From Gemmata palustris (GTDB lineage: Bacteria > Planctomycetota > Planctomycetia > Gemmatales > Gemmataceae), in NCBI RefSeq assembly GCF_017939745.1, contig NZ_JAGKQQ010000001.1:806001-870000 (forward strand): a DNA stretch of 64,000 nt. Reading direction: 5' to 3'. The notes beneath the pieces were generated by a model that was not told the origin of the DNA, made no database searches, and saw nothing but the letters and a program-made list of their open reading frames with translations. This document shows positions 9,620-18,232 of the stretch, piece by piece. Numbering within the stretch: position 1 is the first letter of the stretch; each line of letters begins with the position of its first letter. The translations under genes were made by a program, and so were the position numbers.

Positions 9620-10036
9620 TTATTTGTGCGCGTCGTGGCAGGCCTTGCAGTTGATGTTGAGCGCCGCTTTCAGGGCCTTGGCGTCCTTGTCGTCGGTTGC
9701 CTTGAGCGCGGCCTTGGTGCTCTCCGCGTACTTGTCGGTCAACTTCTTCCACGACGCGGCGTCGCCTTTCGGCGGCTTGTTCTTGCCCAGGTTCTCGCCG
9801 AAGAACGCCAGCGTCTTGGCGTATTTCTGGGCGTCTTCCCACTTCCCGTCCTTCACCGCCGCGTTGATCTTGGCCACGTAGCCTTCGGTCTTATTGTGGC
9901 CCTTCTTCATGATTTCAGAAATGTCGGGCAGCTTTTCGTCGGCCGCCGGGGACGCCGTGACGCTCCCGTAGGCGAGCAGAACCGCCGTCATTCCCAAAGC
10001 CGCGAACAAACTCGCCCGAATGAGCTTACGAAACAT
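9620..10036 (-). CDS. Periplasmic c-type cytochrome (C-terminal CxxCH)
   Basis: Small exported protein of 138 residues. It has a signal peptide (LIRASLFAALGMTAVLLAYG) and a helical, Lys-rich body. A single heme-binding motif, CKACH, sits at the extreme C-terminus. The arrangement of a four-helix-like body with a C-terminal CxxCH resembles cytochrome c' / c556-type proteins. It probably carries electrons or binds small ligands in the periplasm. A GAGGAG ribosome site lies just upstream of the ATG. It appears monocistronic. Assignment as a heme protein is firm; the subfamily is inferred. Confidence 0.8.
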   Translation of the reverse strand: MFRKLIRASLFAALGMTAVLLAYGSVTASPAADEKLPDISEIMKKGHNKTEGYVAKINAAVKDGKWEDAQKYAKTLAFFGENLGKNKPPKGDAASWKKLTDKYAESTKAALKATDDKDAKALKAALNINCKACHDAHK

Positions 10037-10438
10037 GGAAACTCCTCAACACAGACCGCCCTTCGGAGCGAGTGACCGTCAAACGCTCCTGGGGCGGCCT
10101 ATCTCAGTCCGTCCGGTGCGGGCCGGGCGGAAAATTGTTAGCTTTCGACAGAATCCCGTTCGCGAACCCTCCGTCGAGTTTTCGAGTGGTTCGCGCGTGG
10201 TGTGTTTGGGGCAGTGGCTCGCGGCGGGGATCGAACCCGCCGCCGACTGGACCGCCGCCGGAGCGCCCGGCCGGATCGTTGCCAATCACCGAGAGCGTGG
10301 GGTTCCTCTCACAGAATCACCTCTCGCGGTTCGGGCGCGCTGACGAAGGTCGTGAACATCGGCCTCTCGCCGGTTGAGACGCGAGCCGTGCGAACGATAT
10401 TCACGCGAACCTGCGCAAACGACTCGCGCCGCATCGGA
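10037..10438. other. Intergenic, T-arm-like hairpin only
   Basis: No gene is supported. On the minus strand a GCGGG-TTCGATC-CCCGC hairpin near 10219-10240 looks like a tRNA T-arm. A possible acceptor partner shows six of seven pairs, but no anticodon arm or CCA end can be drawn, so it is not called a tRNA. Confidence 0.4.
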
Positions 10439-11005
10439 TTAGGGTGCGGTGGCGAGTGGGTCGGCGGAGGGGCGGTCAATTCGTGGTGGTGGGGAGGGTG
10501 GGGGGAGAGGATTGATCGCGGCGAGCGGGAACAAGCGGGGCCGTTCGGGGCGCGAGGCGTGATCGCGCACTACCACAGGTACGACCACGGCCGGAACCGC
10601 TGGTTCCGCAGTCACTGTGTTGCTCGTTTTGTCGCACCGGCACTTACCGCCGGGAGCGAGCTTCGCGCCGGTTGCTCCGTGCGGAAGTGTGGCGACGGTT
10701 TGAGGGTGTTGGCGGTCTTCGGATTCACAACTCGAAGTGGGCGGCTTTGCCGCCGGAGGCGCTTTGCAACAACTCTTCGGTTCCGCGCTCTTGGGCGGAG
10801 ACTGTTCCGGTTTGCTGCAGCAACAGCCCATGAGGGCTTTCTTGATCGGCGCGCAATCGCACGAGAGCGGGGCACAGCCGAGAAGCGAAGAGCCCGCTTT
10901 TGGTCGGAGAGCGGCACCCACCGGCAACGCGACAACGGGCGTCAACTGGCCGAAAAGGGCCAGGACCGCGACCGCGAATCGGAGTGTGGCGGCCCGTGCG
11001 AACAC
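10439..11005 (-). CDS. Cys- and Pro-rich secreted hypothetical protein
   Basis: Predicted protein of 188 residues that I do not recognise. It has a GTG start with GGGGAG just upstream, and an N-terminal signal peptide (LRFAVAVLALFGQLTPVVAL). The mature part holds many cysteines in close pairs or triplets (LSCDCAP, MGCCCSKPEQ, KSCCKAP, KCRCDK) within a Pro/Ala/Lys-rich context. The C-terminus is Pro-rich. Clustered cysteines could bind metal or form disulfides, but no known motif fits. It may be membrane-attached by an unrecognised route. It is divergent from the TPR gene to its right. Confidence 0.55.
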   Translation of the reverse strand: MFARAATLRFAVAVLALFGQLTPVVALPVGAALRPKAGSSLLGCAPLSCDCAPIKKALMGCCCSKPEQSPPKSAEPKSCCKAPPAAKPPTSSCESEDRQHPQTVATLPHGATGAKLAPGGKCRCDKTSNTVTAEPAVPAVVVPVVVRDHASRPERPRLFPLAAINPLPPPSPPPRIDRPSADPLATAP

Positions 11006-11260
11006 GACGCTCCCCGGAATGACGCAACGAAGCGAGCTTAGGCACCGTCGGAAGCAGAGTCAAGCACCGATTCGCGTTGCGCACACCCCTACCAGAGGCG
11101 CGGGCGGCGCGATATTGTTAGGTGTGGCTTGCCATGCCTTCGGTCCCTTCTGCTGCTCTCGACCTTCCGGGGCGCGGCGCTGGGAGGAATCGACTCCGGT
11201 CCCGCGCCGACCTTCCGGCGACCCGGCGGGACACAATCCCCATCTATCCGGGTTACCCGC

Positions 11261-13909
11261 ATGACCCCCTGGCACCGTAACGAATACATCCTGAAGGGCT
11301 TGTTCTTCGGGTTGTGGGCCTTCTTCGCACTCCAAGTTCCCCCCACGTCCCAAGACGCCTGGAAGGACATCTTCTGGGTACTCGGCTGGGTCGGGACCGG
11401 GCTCGCCGTCGGCTTGGTGCTCGGCGTCGGCCGGCTCGTGCGCCGCGGCGTGAAACCGTGGGCCAACTGGAAAGCGTTCCCGCTGCTGGTTCTGCTCGAG
11501 AGCTCGGTGTTCATCTATGCCGGGATCATGACCGGCTTGATGTGCGGCATCTTGTCCGGCCGCGAACTCGCCGAGCCGTGGGCGCGACCGCTCGCTCAAC
11601 TTTTCGGCCTCACATGGGACGACATCAAGCACACACCGCCCGTCAGCGAATGGCTCTCGTTCTGCGCGTTCGGCGGGGCGGTCCTGGGTTTCGGTTTGTA
11701 CCGCATGCGGCAGATCGAAGACGGCCGGTGGCGGTTCCTGACCGGCATTGGCGTCGCTGCGGCGTTCGTGTACCTCGCGTCCGAGTACATCCTCGAAATC
11801 AAGGTGCCGGACCCGACTGACGCGACAAAGAGCGTGTCGCTGTTCGAGAGCGCTGCGTCGCGCGTCAACCTGGGCATTTACCTGCTCCTCGGGCTGCCGT
11901 TCTTCTACCTGCTCACCTTCTGCGGCGAGGCGGAAGAGTCCGAGGTCGAGATCATGACGTTCTGCGGCGTTCTCGGGATCGCGCTCCACCTGGTCGGGTT
12001 CGCCACGGCGGTTCCCGGTGTCGGCGCCGCGGCCCCGTTTCTGATTCCGATCGTGTTGTACTTCGTGTACGCGACGCGCGTCTTACCCGGCCTGCGGGTG
12101 TTCAAACACGTCCTCCGCGGGTTCAGTTACATGAACTTGGGGCAACTCGCGCTCGCCATCCGGTTCTTCCGCCGTGCGCTCGAACTGAACCCGAACAGCG
12201 AACTCGCGCTCGAGGGGATGCACCGGCTCCACAACAATCTCACACTGGCGACGCTCGAGCGGCACCCGGACCTGATCGAAGAACTCGATTTCAAACTCTG
12301 CCTCGATCGCTCCACGGCGCTTCTCATGGTCCCGCCGACGCAGGCGGCGCGTGATGAAGCCGCGCGGTTCCTCGACTTGGTGGAGAAGAAGAAGCCGGTT
12401 TACCTCGCGCGGGTCGATTACCTGCGCGTGATCTCCTTGGTTCACGCGAAGCAGTACGAGTTCGCGAGCGAGGCGCTCGCACGGCTCCTCAGCCCGGAGA
12501 CCCCCGGGTACCACCCGACCGTGCGCAACCAGGTGCTGTTCGATGCGTGGTTCCTGGCGATTGACGGCCCGAAGGGGCTGACCGACCGGATGGGCTGGCC
12601 CGAACTCAACAAACCCGGCCGGCGGATGGAAGCGATCGGCGCCGTCGAGCGGAAGCTCGCGGCCGATGCGAACAACGAGAAGGCGAAAGAGTACCGCAAC
12701 GTGCTCTATTCCGGCTTGCAGGAAGGGGAGTTCGTCGCGGCCGTGGCGGTCGGCGGGGCACCGAAGGACTTCAACTACGATTACGTCGAGCAACTGGGCT
12801 ACCAACTCGCGGACGACAACGACCCGGAGCGCCGGGAGCGCGGGTTGGGGTACCTCCGTATTGCCGGGCGCGGGCTACTTGCGCGTGCCCCCGGGATCTT
12901 CAAGAAGCTCGCGGACGCGAGTGAAAAATACGGGGACGCTCACACCGCGCGCGGCTACTCGGAGCAGATCAAGCTCGCCGGGCGGACGTTCGGCCCGCGG
13001 AACTTCGCGAAGGACCAGAAGGAAATCTACCTCAACGCGCTCCGCAAACTCGCGGCACTTGCGGAGGCCGAAGGCGACGTCATCAAGGCGGAAGCGGACG
13101 CGGCCGATGCGAACGGTGACGCGGTCGGGCGCGAGAAGAAGGACGCGGAGGCCAGGCCCTATTACGAGTCCGCGATCACCGACCTCCAGTTGTACCGCGA
13201 CGACGGCGGCGGGGCCGTTCTGGAAGCGTACCGCAAGATCGCCGAACTGTACGGCAAGACGCGCGACGCGCTGAACGCGGTCATCAACACGGCCGCGGCA
13301 CTGGAGTACAGCAGCAGCGACCCGGACCTGCTCCAGAAGCGCGACAGCTACTACTACTCGGTGACCATCGAGCGCCTGACCCGGGCGAAGGAGAGCGTCG
13401 GGAAGTGGTTCGACGTGGGGTACTGCGTGAAGAAGGCGATGAGCATCCTGAACCGCTCCGACGCGGACGCGGACCTGCTCGACTGGGCCACGCACCTCGC
13501 GCGGCTGGCCAAGGTGATCGAACCGACCAGTAACCGCGTGCGGATGCTGGAAGCGCGGTGCCTGCTGCGGCGCGGGGAGCGCGACGGGGGGCTCCAGCTT
13601 TTGGAAGACGTGCGCGAGGGGCCGAAGGGTTCGGGGGACGAAGAAGAGGCGTGGTACAACGCGACGCGGCTCCTGGGTCAGTTGTACCTCGAGGAACTGA
13701 GCCGCCCGGACCTCGCGGTGCGCGCCTACCTGGACTACAAGGACTATCACAAGAGCGGCGCGGACACGCTGTTCAACATCGCGAAGTGCTACGAGGCGAT
13801 GAACGAGCCCGCGAACGCGATCAAGTATTACAACGCGGTCACGGTGTACGAAGAGCACCCGAAGTATTGGGACGCGAAGGAAGCGCTCCGGCGCTTGGGC
13901 AAGGAGTGA
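11261..13909 (+). CDS. Multi-pass membrane protein with TPR repeats
   Basis: Protein of 882 residues from ATG 11261; the upstream open frame to 11129 is not hydrophobic or family-like. Roughly the first 290 residues carry about seven to eight membrane segments (for example FFGLWAFFALQV and VGTGLAVGLVLGVG). A cytosolic or periplasmic helical region follows, with TPR-like units such as LGQLALAIRFFRRALELNPN near residue 290. More are near the C-terminus (ADTLFNIAKCYEAMNEPANA, then IKYYNAVTVYEEHP). It is likely a scaffold for protein interactions at the membrane. No enzyme motif is seen. It stands alone on the plus strand. Confidence 0.75.
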   Translation: MTPWHRNEYILKGLFFGLWAFFALQVPPTSQDAWKDIFWVLGWVGTGLAVGLVLGVGRLVRRGVKPWANWKAFPLLVLLESSVFIYAGIMTGLMCGILSGRELAEPWARPLAQLFGLTWDDIKHTPPVSEWLSFCAFGGAVLGFGLYRMRQIEDGRWRFLTGIGVAAAFVYLASEYILEIKVPDPTDATKSVSLFESAASRVNLGIYLLLGLPFFYLLTFCGEAEESEVEIMTFCGVLGIALHLVGFATAVPGVGAAAPFLIPIVLYFVYATRVLPGLRVFKHVLRGFSYMNLGQLALAIRFFRRALELNPNSELALEGMHRLHNNLTLATLERHPDLIEELDFKLCLDRSTALLMVPPTQAARDEAARFLDLVEKKKPVYLARVDYLRVISLVHAKQYEFASEALARLLSPETPGYHPTVRNQVLFDAWFLAIDGPKGLTDRMGWPELNKPGRRMEAIGAVERKLAADANNEKAKEYRNVLYSGLQEGEFVAAVAVGGAPKDFNYDYVEQLGYQLADDNDPERRERGLGYLRIAGRGLLARAPGIFKKLADASEKYGDAHTARGYSEQIKLAGRTFGPRNFAKDQKEIYLNALRKLAALAEAEGDVIKAEADAADANGDAVGREKKDAEARPYYESAITDLQLYRDDGGGAVLEAYRKIAELYGKTRDALNAVINTAAALEYSSSDPDLLQKRDSYYYSVTIERLTRAKESVGKWFDVGYCVKKAMSILNRSDADADLLDWATHLARLAKVIEPTSNRVRMLEARCLLRRGERDGGLQLLEDVREGPKGSGDEEEAWYNATRLLGQLYLEELSRPDLAVRAYLDYKDYHKSGADTLFNIAKCYEAMNEPANAIKYYNAVTVYEEHPKYWDAKEALRRLGKE

Positions 13910-13970
13910 TCGGCGTTCTTGTAGTTCGTGTCGGGTGGGCCCGGGCGCTGGGCTGGCCCACTAACCTCTT

Positions 13971-14060
13971 AGTGACTGTCCCATATGTGCGAAAAAGCCT
14001 GAGAAATCGTGGGTGACAACTCGAAAATACGGCGATTTCGAGGCATATGGGACAGTCACT
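13971..14060. repeat. 90-bp palindromic element with 17-bp arms
   Basis: Perfect inverted arms AGTGACTGTCCCATATG (13971-13987) and its complement (14044-14060) enclose 56 nt. The centre holds smaller inverted pieces (GAAATCG and CGATTTC). It lies between the convergent TPR and transporter genes. It could be a MITE- or REP-like unit, or a bidirectional terminator. The rest of the 13910-14209 gap shows no gene. Confidence 0.7.
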
Positions 14061-14209
14061 TACAGCCCCGACACGAAACCTACGCGCGGTTCTGTCGCTT
14101 CTCCTGCCGACCCTTGCGGTCGGTCGCGAGTGCGTCGCCGAGCAGGAGCGCGATCCCGGCCGAAGCCCATGTGAGCCCGCGCTTCACAGCGCGGGCGCCG
14201 CGGACGATC

Positions 14210-15490
14210 TCAGGGGGCGTACCCGCCGCTTTTGGTGTCGCCCGGCTGGGCTGCGCCTTTCCGATCGTCGTTCGGGTCCATTACGACCGTCTGCTCGCCG
14301 TTGCCCCCCATCGCTTGTTCGATGGCTTCGAGCCGCGCTTTTTCCGTCGCCGAGTTGTCGAGCTTCAGTTCGACCGCGGGGCCGGATCCCATGAGGTGGC
14401 CCCACCCCTGCCACCCCTCCACCTGCATACAGATCGCTTTGAGCGCCGCCATAAGTGGCATCGCCAGGAACAGCCCCGCGACGCCCCAAACCTGGTGCCA
14501 GTAGAGGCACGCGAGCAGGACCGTCGTGGCGTTCAAGTCCATGCTCCGCCCCATCACCCACGGCACGATAATGTAGCCCTCGAAGGTGACCACGCACGTG
14601 TAGAAGACCGCGATGCCGAACGCGGTGAGTAGTGCGCTGCCCATCGGCGCGGTGTACGGGTCGACGAACAGTAGCGCGTCCACGAGCGGCGGGATGCCGG
14701 CCGCGATCGTACCGATGTACGGCACGTAACTGAGAACCGCGACCAGCAGCGCCCACAGGTACCAGTGCTTCAGCCCCAGGTACCAGTACACGCTGCCCAG
14801 CACCAGCGCCAGACCGAGGTTCACGATCGTGCGCCACACGAGGTACGTGCGGATCGCCTCGGACATCTCCGCCAGCGCGACGGTCACGCGCCCGCGGATC
14901 TCCAGCGACGGGCCGAAAATGGCCTTCACCTTGTCGGCCAGCATCTGCCCTTCGAGCAGCAGGAACAGCGTGACGAACAGGACCAGGATCGCTTGCCACA
15001 GGTGGTCGAGGCCCAGCACGGACAGCTTGACGAGCCCGCTCGAAAGTTGCTCCTCGGTCAGTTGCTTGCGGACCAGACTGACCGCCTTCGGGGGCGTTCG
15101 GTTCAGGTCGTACCGGCCGAAGAACTCGTCGTTGTCCTTAATGGGGAAGAGCTGACTCAGGTTCGACTGGATCGTGTTGTACTGGGCGATCCACGCCTGC
15201 TCGTCTTGCGGCAGCCCGACGATGGTTTTTGGGATCGCCCACGCGAACGCGCCGATCACGACCAGGTGGAGTGCGACCAGCCCCAACAGCGCGGTGAGGC
15301 ACGCGAAGAACCAGGGCAGGTGCAGGCGCTCGTGCATGAACTTCGCGAACGGGAACAGCACCGAGGCGAGCAGCACCGAGAACACGATCGGGATGAAGAT
15401 ACTACTGCCGAGGAACAGCGCGGCGGTGATGCCGAAAATGGCACACAGGTTCAGCCCGATGCGGGTCGCGAGCGTGATGTTTAGATTCAT
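14210..15490 (-). CDS. AI-2E family transporter (PerM-like)
   Basis: Membrane protein of 426 residues with about eight transmembrane helices. The family pattern is visible: an N-terminal hydrophobic pair (SIFIPIVFSVLLASVLFPF), a soluble insert at about residues 110-160, and the C-terminal VLSYVPYIGTIAAGIPP block that marks the family. The C-terminal tail is long and polar. Members have been linked to quorum-signal or ion export; the substrate here is unknown. ATG 15490 is preferred to an upstream GTG at 15526. It follows folD by 57 nt and may belong to the same transcript. Confidence 0.88.
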   Translation of the reverse strand: MNLNITLATRIGLNLCAIFGITAALFLGSSIFIPIVFSVLLASVLFPFAKFMHERLHLPWFFACLTALLGLVALHLVVIGAFAWAIPKTIVGLPQDEQAWIAQYNTIQSNLSQLFPIKDNDEFFGRYDLNRTPPKAVSLVRKQLTEEQLSSGLVKLSVLGLDHLWQAILVLFVTLFLLLEGQMLADKVKAIFGPSLEIRGRVTVALAEMSEAIRTYLVWRTIVNLGLALVLGSVYWYLGLKHWYLWALLVAVLSYVPYIGTIAAGIPPLVDALLFVDPYTAPMGSALLTAFGIAVFYTCVVTFEGYIIVPWVMGRSMDLNATTVLLACLYWHQVWGVAGLFLAMPLMAALKAICMQVEGWQGWGHLMGSGPAVELKLDNSATEKARLEAIEQAMGGNGEQTVVMDPNDDRKGAAQPGDTKSGGYAP

Positions 15491-15547
15491 CGTGAGTTCG
15501 TACCCGCAGAGGTCACTCCCGGGCACGAGCGCCGGGCCGAGTTCACG

Positions 15548-16423
15548 TTACCCGTCAATTTGCTTGGCCGCGTCCAGCGTGTTGTAGAGCAGCATCGTGA
15601 TCGTCATCGGTCCGACGCCGCCGGGCACCGGCGAGAGCCACCCGGCTACGGATTCAACATCCTTGTGAACGTCCCCGAGCCAGCGGCCGTCCACGTTGTT
15701 CGTACCCACATCGACCACCGCGGCGCCCGGTTTCACCATCTCCGCGGTGACGATTCCGGGGACACCGGCCGCCGCAATGAGGATATCGGCACGCCGGCAC
15801 ACGTCGGCGAGGCCCCGGGTGCGAGTGTGCGCCACGGTCACCGTCGCGTCGCCGGCCGCGGGGTTCGTCGCGGTCGGTTTCTGCATCAACATAACCGCGA
15901 GCGGCTTGCCGACGATGTTACTGCGCCCGACCACGACGACTTCTTTCCCCGCGGTCGCGATGCCGTTGCGCTCCAGCAACTGTAACACGCCGTGCGGCGT
16001 GCAGGGGTAGAACCGCGGGTGCCCGGCGGCGAGGAGGCCCACGTTTTCGGGGTGGAAACAGTCCACGTCCTTACTGGGGGACACCGCGCGGATGATCGCG
16101 CCGTCGTCGATCTGCTTCGGGAGCGGGAGCTGCACCAGGATGCCGTGAACGGCCGGGTCCGCGTTCAGGCGCGCGACGAGTTCGAGTAACTCCGCTTGTG
16201 TCGTGGAGGCGGGGAGCCGGTGAACGGTGGTGGCGAGCCCCGCGTCCTGACACGCCTTGTGCTTGTTCTTCACGTACTGCTGACTGGCCGGGTCTTCGCC
16301 GACGAGCACGGCCGCCAACCCGGGCACGCGCTTCCCGGCCCGCGCGCGTTCGGCCACGCGCGCGGCGATCTCCGACCGCATCGTTGCGGCCAGAGCTTTT
16401 CCATCGAGTCGTTGAGCCGCCAT
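15548..16423 (-). CDS. folD: Methylenetetrahydrofolate dehydrogenase/cyclohydrolase
   Basis: Bifunctional enzyme of one-carbon metabolism that interconverts 5,10-methylene-THF and 10-formyl-THF using NADP. Its 291 residues match the family length. Diagnostic segments are YVKNKHKACQDAG (active-site Lys), VQLPLPKQID, and the dinucleotide-binding GRSNIVGKPLAVML; PGGVGPMTITML is near the C-terminus. The gene starts 7 nt after the sirtuin stop, so the two are almost certainly co-transcribed. Confidence 0.95.
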   Translation of the reverse strand: MAAQRLDGKALAATMRSEIAARVAERARAGKRVPGLAAVLVGEDPASQQYVKNKHKACQDAGLATTVHRLPASTTQAELLELVARLNADPAVHGILVQLPLPKQIDDGAIIRAVSPSKDVDCFHPENVGLLAAGHPRFYPCTPHGVLQLLERNGIATAGKEVVVVGRSNIVGKPLAVMLMQKPTATNPAAGDATVTVAHTRTRGLADVCRRADILIAAAGVPGIVTAEMVKPGAAVVDVGTNNVDGRWLGDVHKDVESVAGWLSPVPGGVGPMTITMLLYNTLDAAKQIDG

Positions 16424-16430
16424 ATCGTCT

Positions 16431-17189
16431 TCACCCCAACCGCTGCATCAGTTTCGGTAGTATTTCGCCGGACGGCCCGTACAACCCGACGTCCGCGTAG
16501 GCGCTGGCCTCGGTGGGCGTCAGGTTCACTTCGATCACCTTCGCGGGTACCGCTTTGTGTCGCTTGGAGATCGGGATCAGCGACGCGGCCGGGTGGACGA
16601 CCGCCGACGTTCCCACAACGAGGAGCACGTTGCACTCGTGTGCCGCGACCATCGCCGCGCTCCAGACGTCGTCGGGCAGACCCTCACCGAACCACACGAT
16701 GTGCGGGCGCAACCGGCCGTGGCACTGCGGGCATTCGGGCGCGTCACCGAGCGGCTCTAATCCGCGATTCGCGACGGATTCACACGCCGTACAGCGGGTC
16801 TGTCGAAGGCTGCCGTGAATCTCCAACACGTTCACGCTGCCGGCTTCAAGGTGCAACCCGTCAACGTTCTGCGTGACCAGGGTGAAGCGGTCGCCCCACC
16901 GCTTCTCCATCTCCACGAGCGCGTGGTGCCCGGGGTTGGGTTTCACGGTCGCCACGTTCGCGCGGCGGGCGTTGTAAAACTGCCACACCAATAAGGGATT
17001 GCGGTCCCACCCGTCGGGGCTGGCCACGTCTTCGATGCGGTGCCCTTCCCACAAGCCGTCACTCGCGCGGAACGTGGGCACTCCACTTTCGGCGGACACT
17101 CCCGCGCCGCTCAGCACGCACACGCGCTCCGCGATACGGAGCCAATCCGCCGCCTCATCGAGCGCAGCGCTCAGTTCTGTGTCAGTCAT
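16431..17189 (-). CDS. cobB: NAD-dependent protein deacylase (sirtuin, CobB type)
   Basis: Sir2-family enzyme of 252 residues that removes acyl groups from lysines using NAD. Visible motifs are GAGVSAESGVPTFR for NAD binding, TQNVDGLH, and the catalytic-His segment LEIHGS. There are two zinc CxxC pairs, CTAC and CPQC. VVGTSAVVHPA is the family's GTS motif. It heads the folD transcript with a 7-nt gap. Its target proteins are unknown; an acetyl-CoA synthetase is a common target in other bacteria. Confidence 0.92.
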   Translation of the reverse strand: MTDTELSAALDEAADWLRIAERVCVLSGAGVSAESGVPTFRASDGLWEGHRIEDVASPDGWDRNPLLVWQFYNARRANVATVKPNPGHHALVEMEKRWGDRFTLVTQNVDGLHLEAGSVNVLEIHGSLRQTRCTACESVANRGLEPLGDAPECPQCHGRLRPHIVWFGEGLPDDVWSAAMVAAHECNVLLVVGTSAVVHPAASLIPISKRHKAVPAKVIEVNLTPTEASAYADVGLYGPSGEILPKLMQRLG

Positions 17190-17336
17190 CGGGCAATTTC
17201 TCCGGTGGCCGACCGGGACGCCATGAGAATAACGGATTTGCGCGCTCTGGGCAACGTGGTATGAACCGGCACGGTGGCGAAAGTTCCCGATGCGCGAGGC
17301 TTTTTTCGTCTCGTTGTGGTGGGGGGCGCCGGCTCG

Positions 17337-18143
17337 TCACACTGTGGCGAGTCGCGAGACGGCTTCGGCATGGATGGAACCGTTGGTCGCGATCAGTCCG
17401 CGTGTTTGTTTGAAGTTCTCGCCCTGGTAGACGATCGAATTGCCTCTCAGATCGGTGACCACACCGCCGGCCTCGGTCACGAGCAAGTGCCCCGCGCAGA
17501 TGTCCCAGTCGGCGAACGCCTCATAAGTGTTCGCGTACACGTCGGCTTCTCCGCGTGCGACGTGTGCGAGTTTCACTCCGCCGGAATACGTCTCGACCAC
17601 TCGAACCGGTGTGAGAGCTTGAACCGGCTTCGGCGACATGCCCGTTTTCGACCAGCTTTGAACCAAAACTAACTCGCTGAACCCGTGAGCCGACACCCGG
17701 CAGCGGGTCGGCTCCGCGTCGCCCGTGTGGGTCCAGCACCCGCCTCCAACGGATGCGAACGTCGTCCGGTTCTGGGCGGGTTCCGCCACGACTCCCACGA
17801 CCGGCTGTCCGTCGACAAGGAAACCGATCATCACCGAGAACTGCCCGACCTTCTTCGCGAACCCGCGGGTGCCGTCGATCGGGTCGACCACCCACGCCCG
17901 GCGCCCGATTTTCGGGAGCGAATCGAACGCGGGGGTGGATTCTTCCGCGCACAGTGCATCCGCCGGGAAGCGGTCGTGGAGGAACCCCAGAATCAGTTCT
18001 TGGGACGCCTTGTCCGCGTGGGTACTGATCGTCACCGGTGCGTCGGGGATCGCGGTGAACTGCTCGTACTCGCGCCGGAGTAAATCGCTCGCCCGTGCTG
18101 CCGCTTCGCGCGCCGCGGACAGTTCGTCCTGAAACGTCATCAT
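17337..18143 (-). CDS. Inositol monophosphatase-family phosphatase (CysQ/HisN-like)
   Basis: Metal-dependent phosphatase of about 268 residues. The metal-binding signature WVVDPIDGTRGF is intact, an upstream Glu pair is in LCAEES, and the second-site segment is EAFADWDICAGHLLVTEAGG. The family includes 3'(2'),5'-bisphosphate nucleotidase, inositol monophosphatase and histidinol-phosphatase. GTRGF and the overall layout fit the nucleotidase or histidinol-phosphatase branches best, but I cannot choose. Start is ATG 18143 or 18140. A palindromic repeat (18159-18226) lies just upstream, between this gene and the ABC gene. Confidence 0.85.
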   Translation of the reverse strand: MMTFQDELSAAREAAARASDLLRREYEQFTAIPDAPVTISTHADKASQELILGFLHDRFPADALCAEESTPAFDSLPKIGRRAWVVDPIDGTRGFAKKVGQFSVMIGFLVDGQPVVGVVAEPAQNRTTFASVGGGCWTHTGDAEPTRCRVSAHGFSELVLVQSWSKTGMSPKPVQALTPVRVVETYSGGVKLAHVARGEADVYANTYEAFADWDICAGHLLVTEAGGVVTDLRGNSIVYQGENFKQTRGLIATNGSIHAEAVSRLATV

Positions 18144-18158
18144 CACTCCGAAGTTGTA

Positions 18159-18226
18159 CCACCCGCTCGCGAACACGCGGTTCGCCAAGAAACTTCCGGG
18201 CGAACCGCGTGTTCGCGAGCGGGTGG
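18159..18226. repeat. Palindromic repeat, 28-bp arms (family P1)
   Basis: Perfect 28-bp inverted arms at 18159-18186 and 18199-18226 are separated by 12 nt. The outer core is CCACCCGCTCG and the inner core CGCGGTTCGCC. A related copy is at 40725-40794, with the same cores and a similar loop. It fills the gap between two minus-strand genes and could form a strong hairpin in RNA. Confidence 0.85.
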
Positions 18227-18232
18227 ACTTCC

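Noticed and set aside
10215-10320. Minus-strand tRNA with a T-arm-like hairpin
   Set aside because: T-stem and loop are good and six of seven acceptor pairs can be drawn, but no acceptable anticodon loop or CCA end exists. I judged it chance or a decayed remnant.
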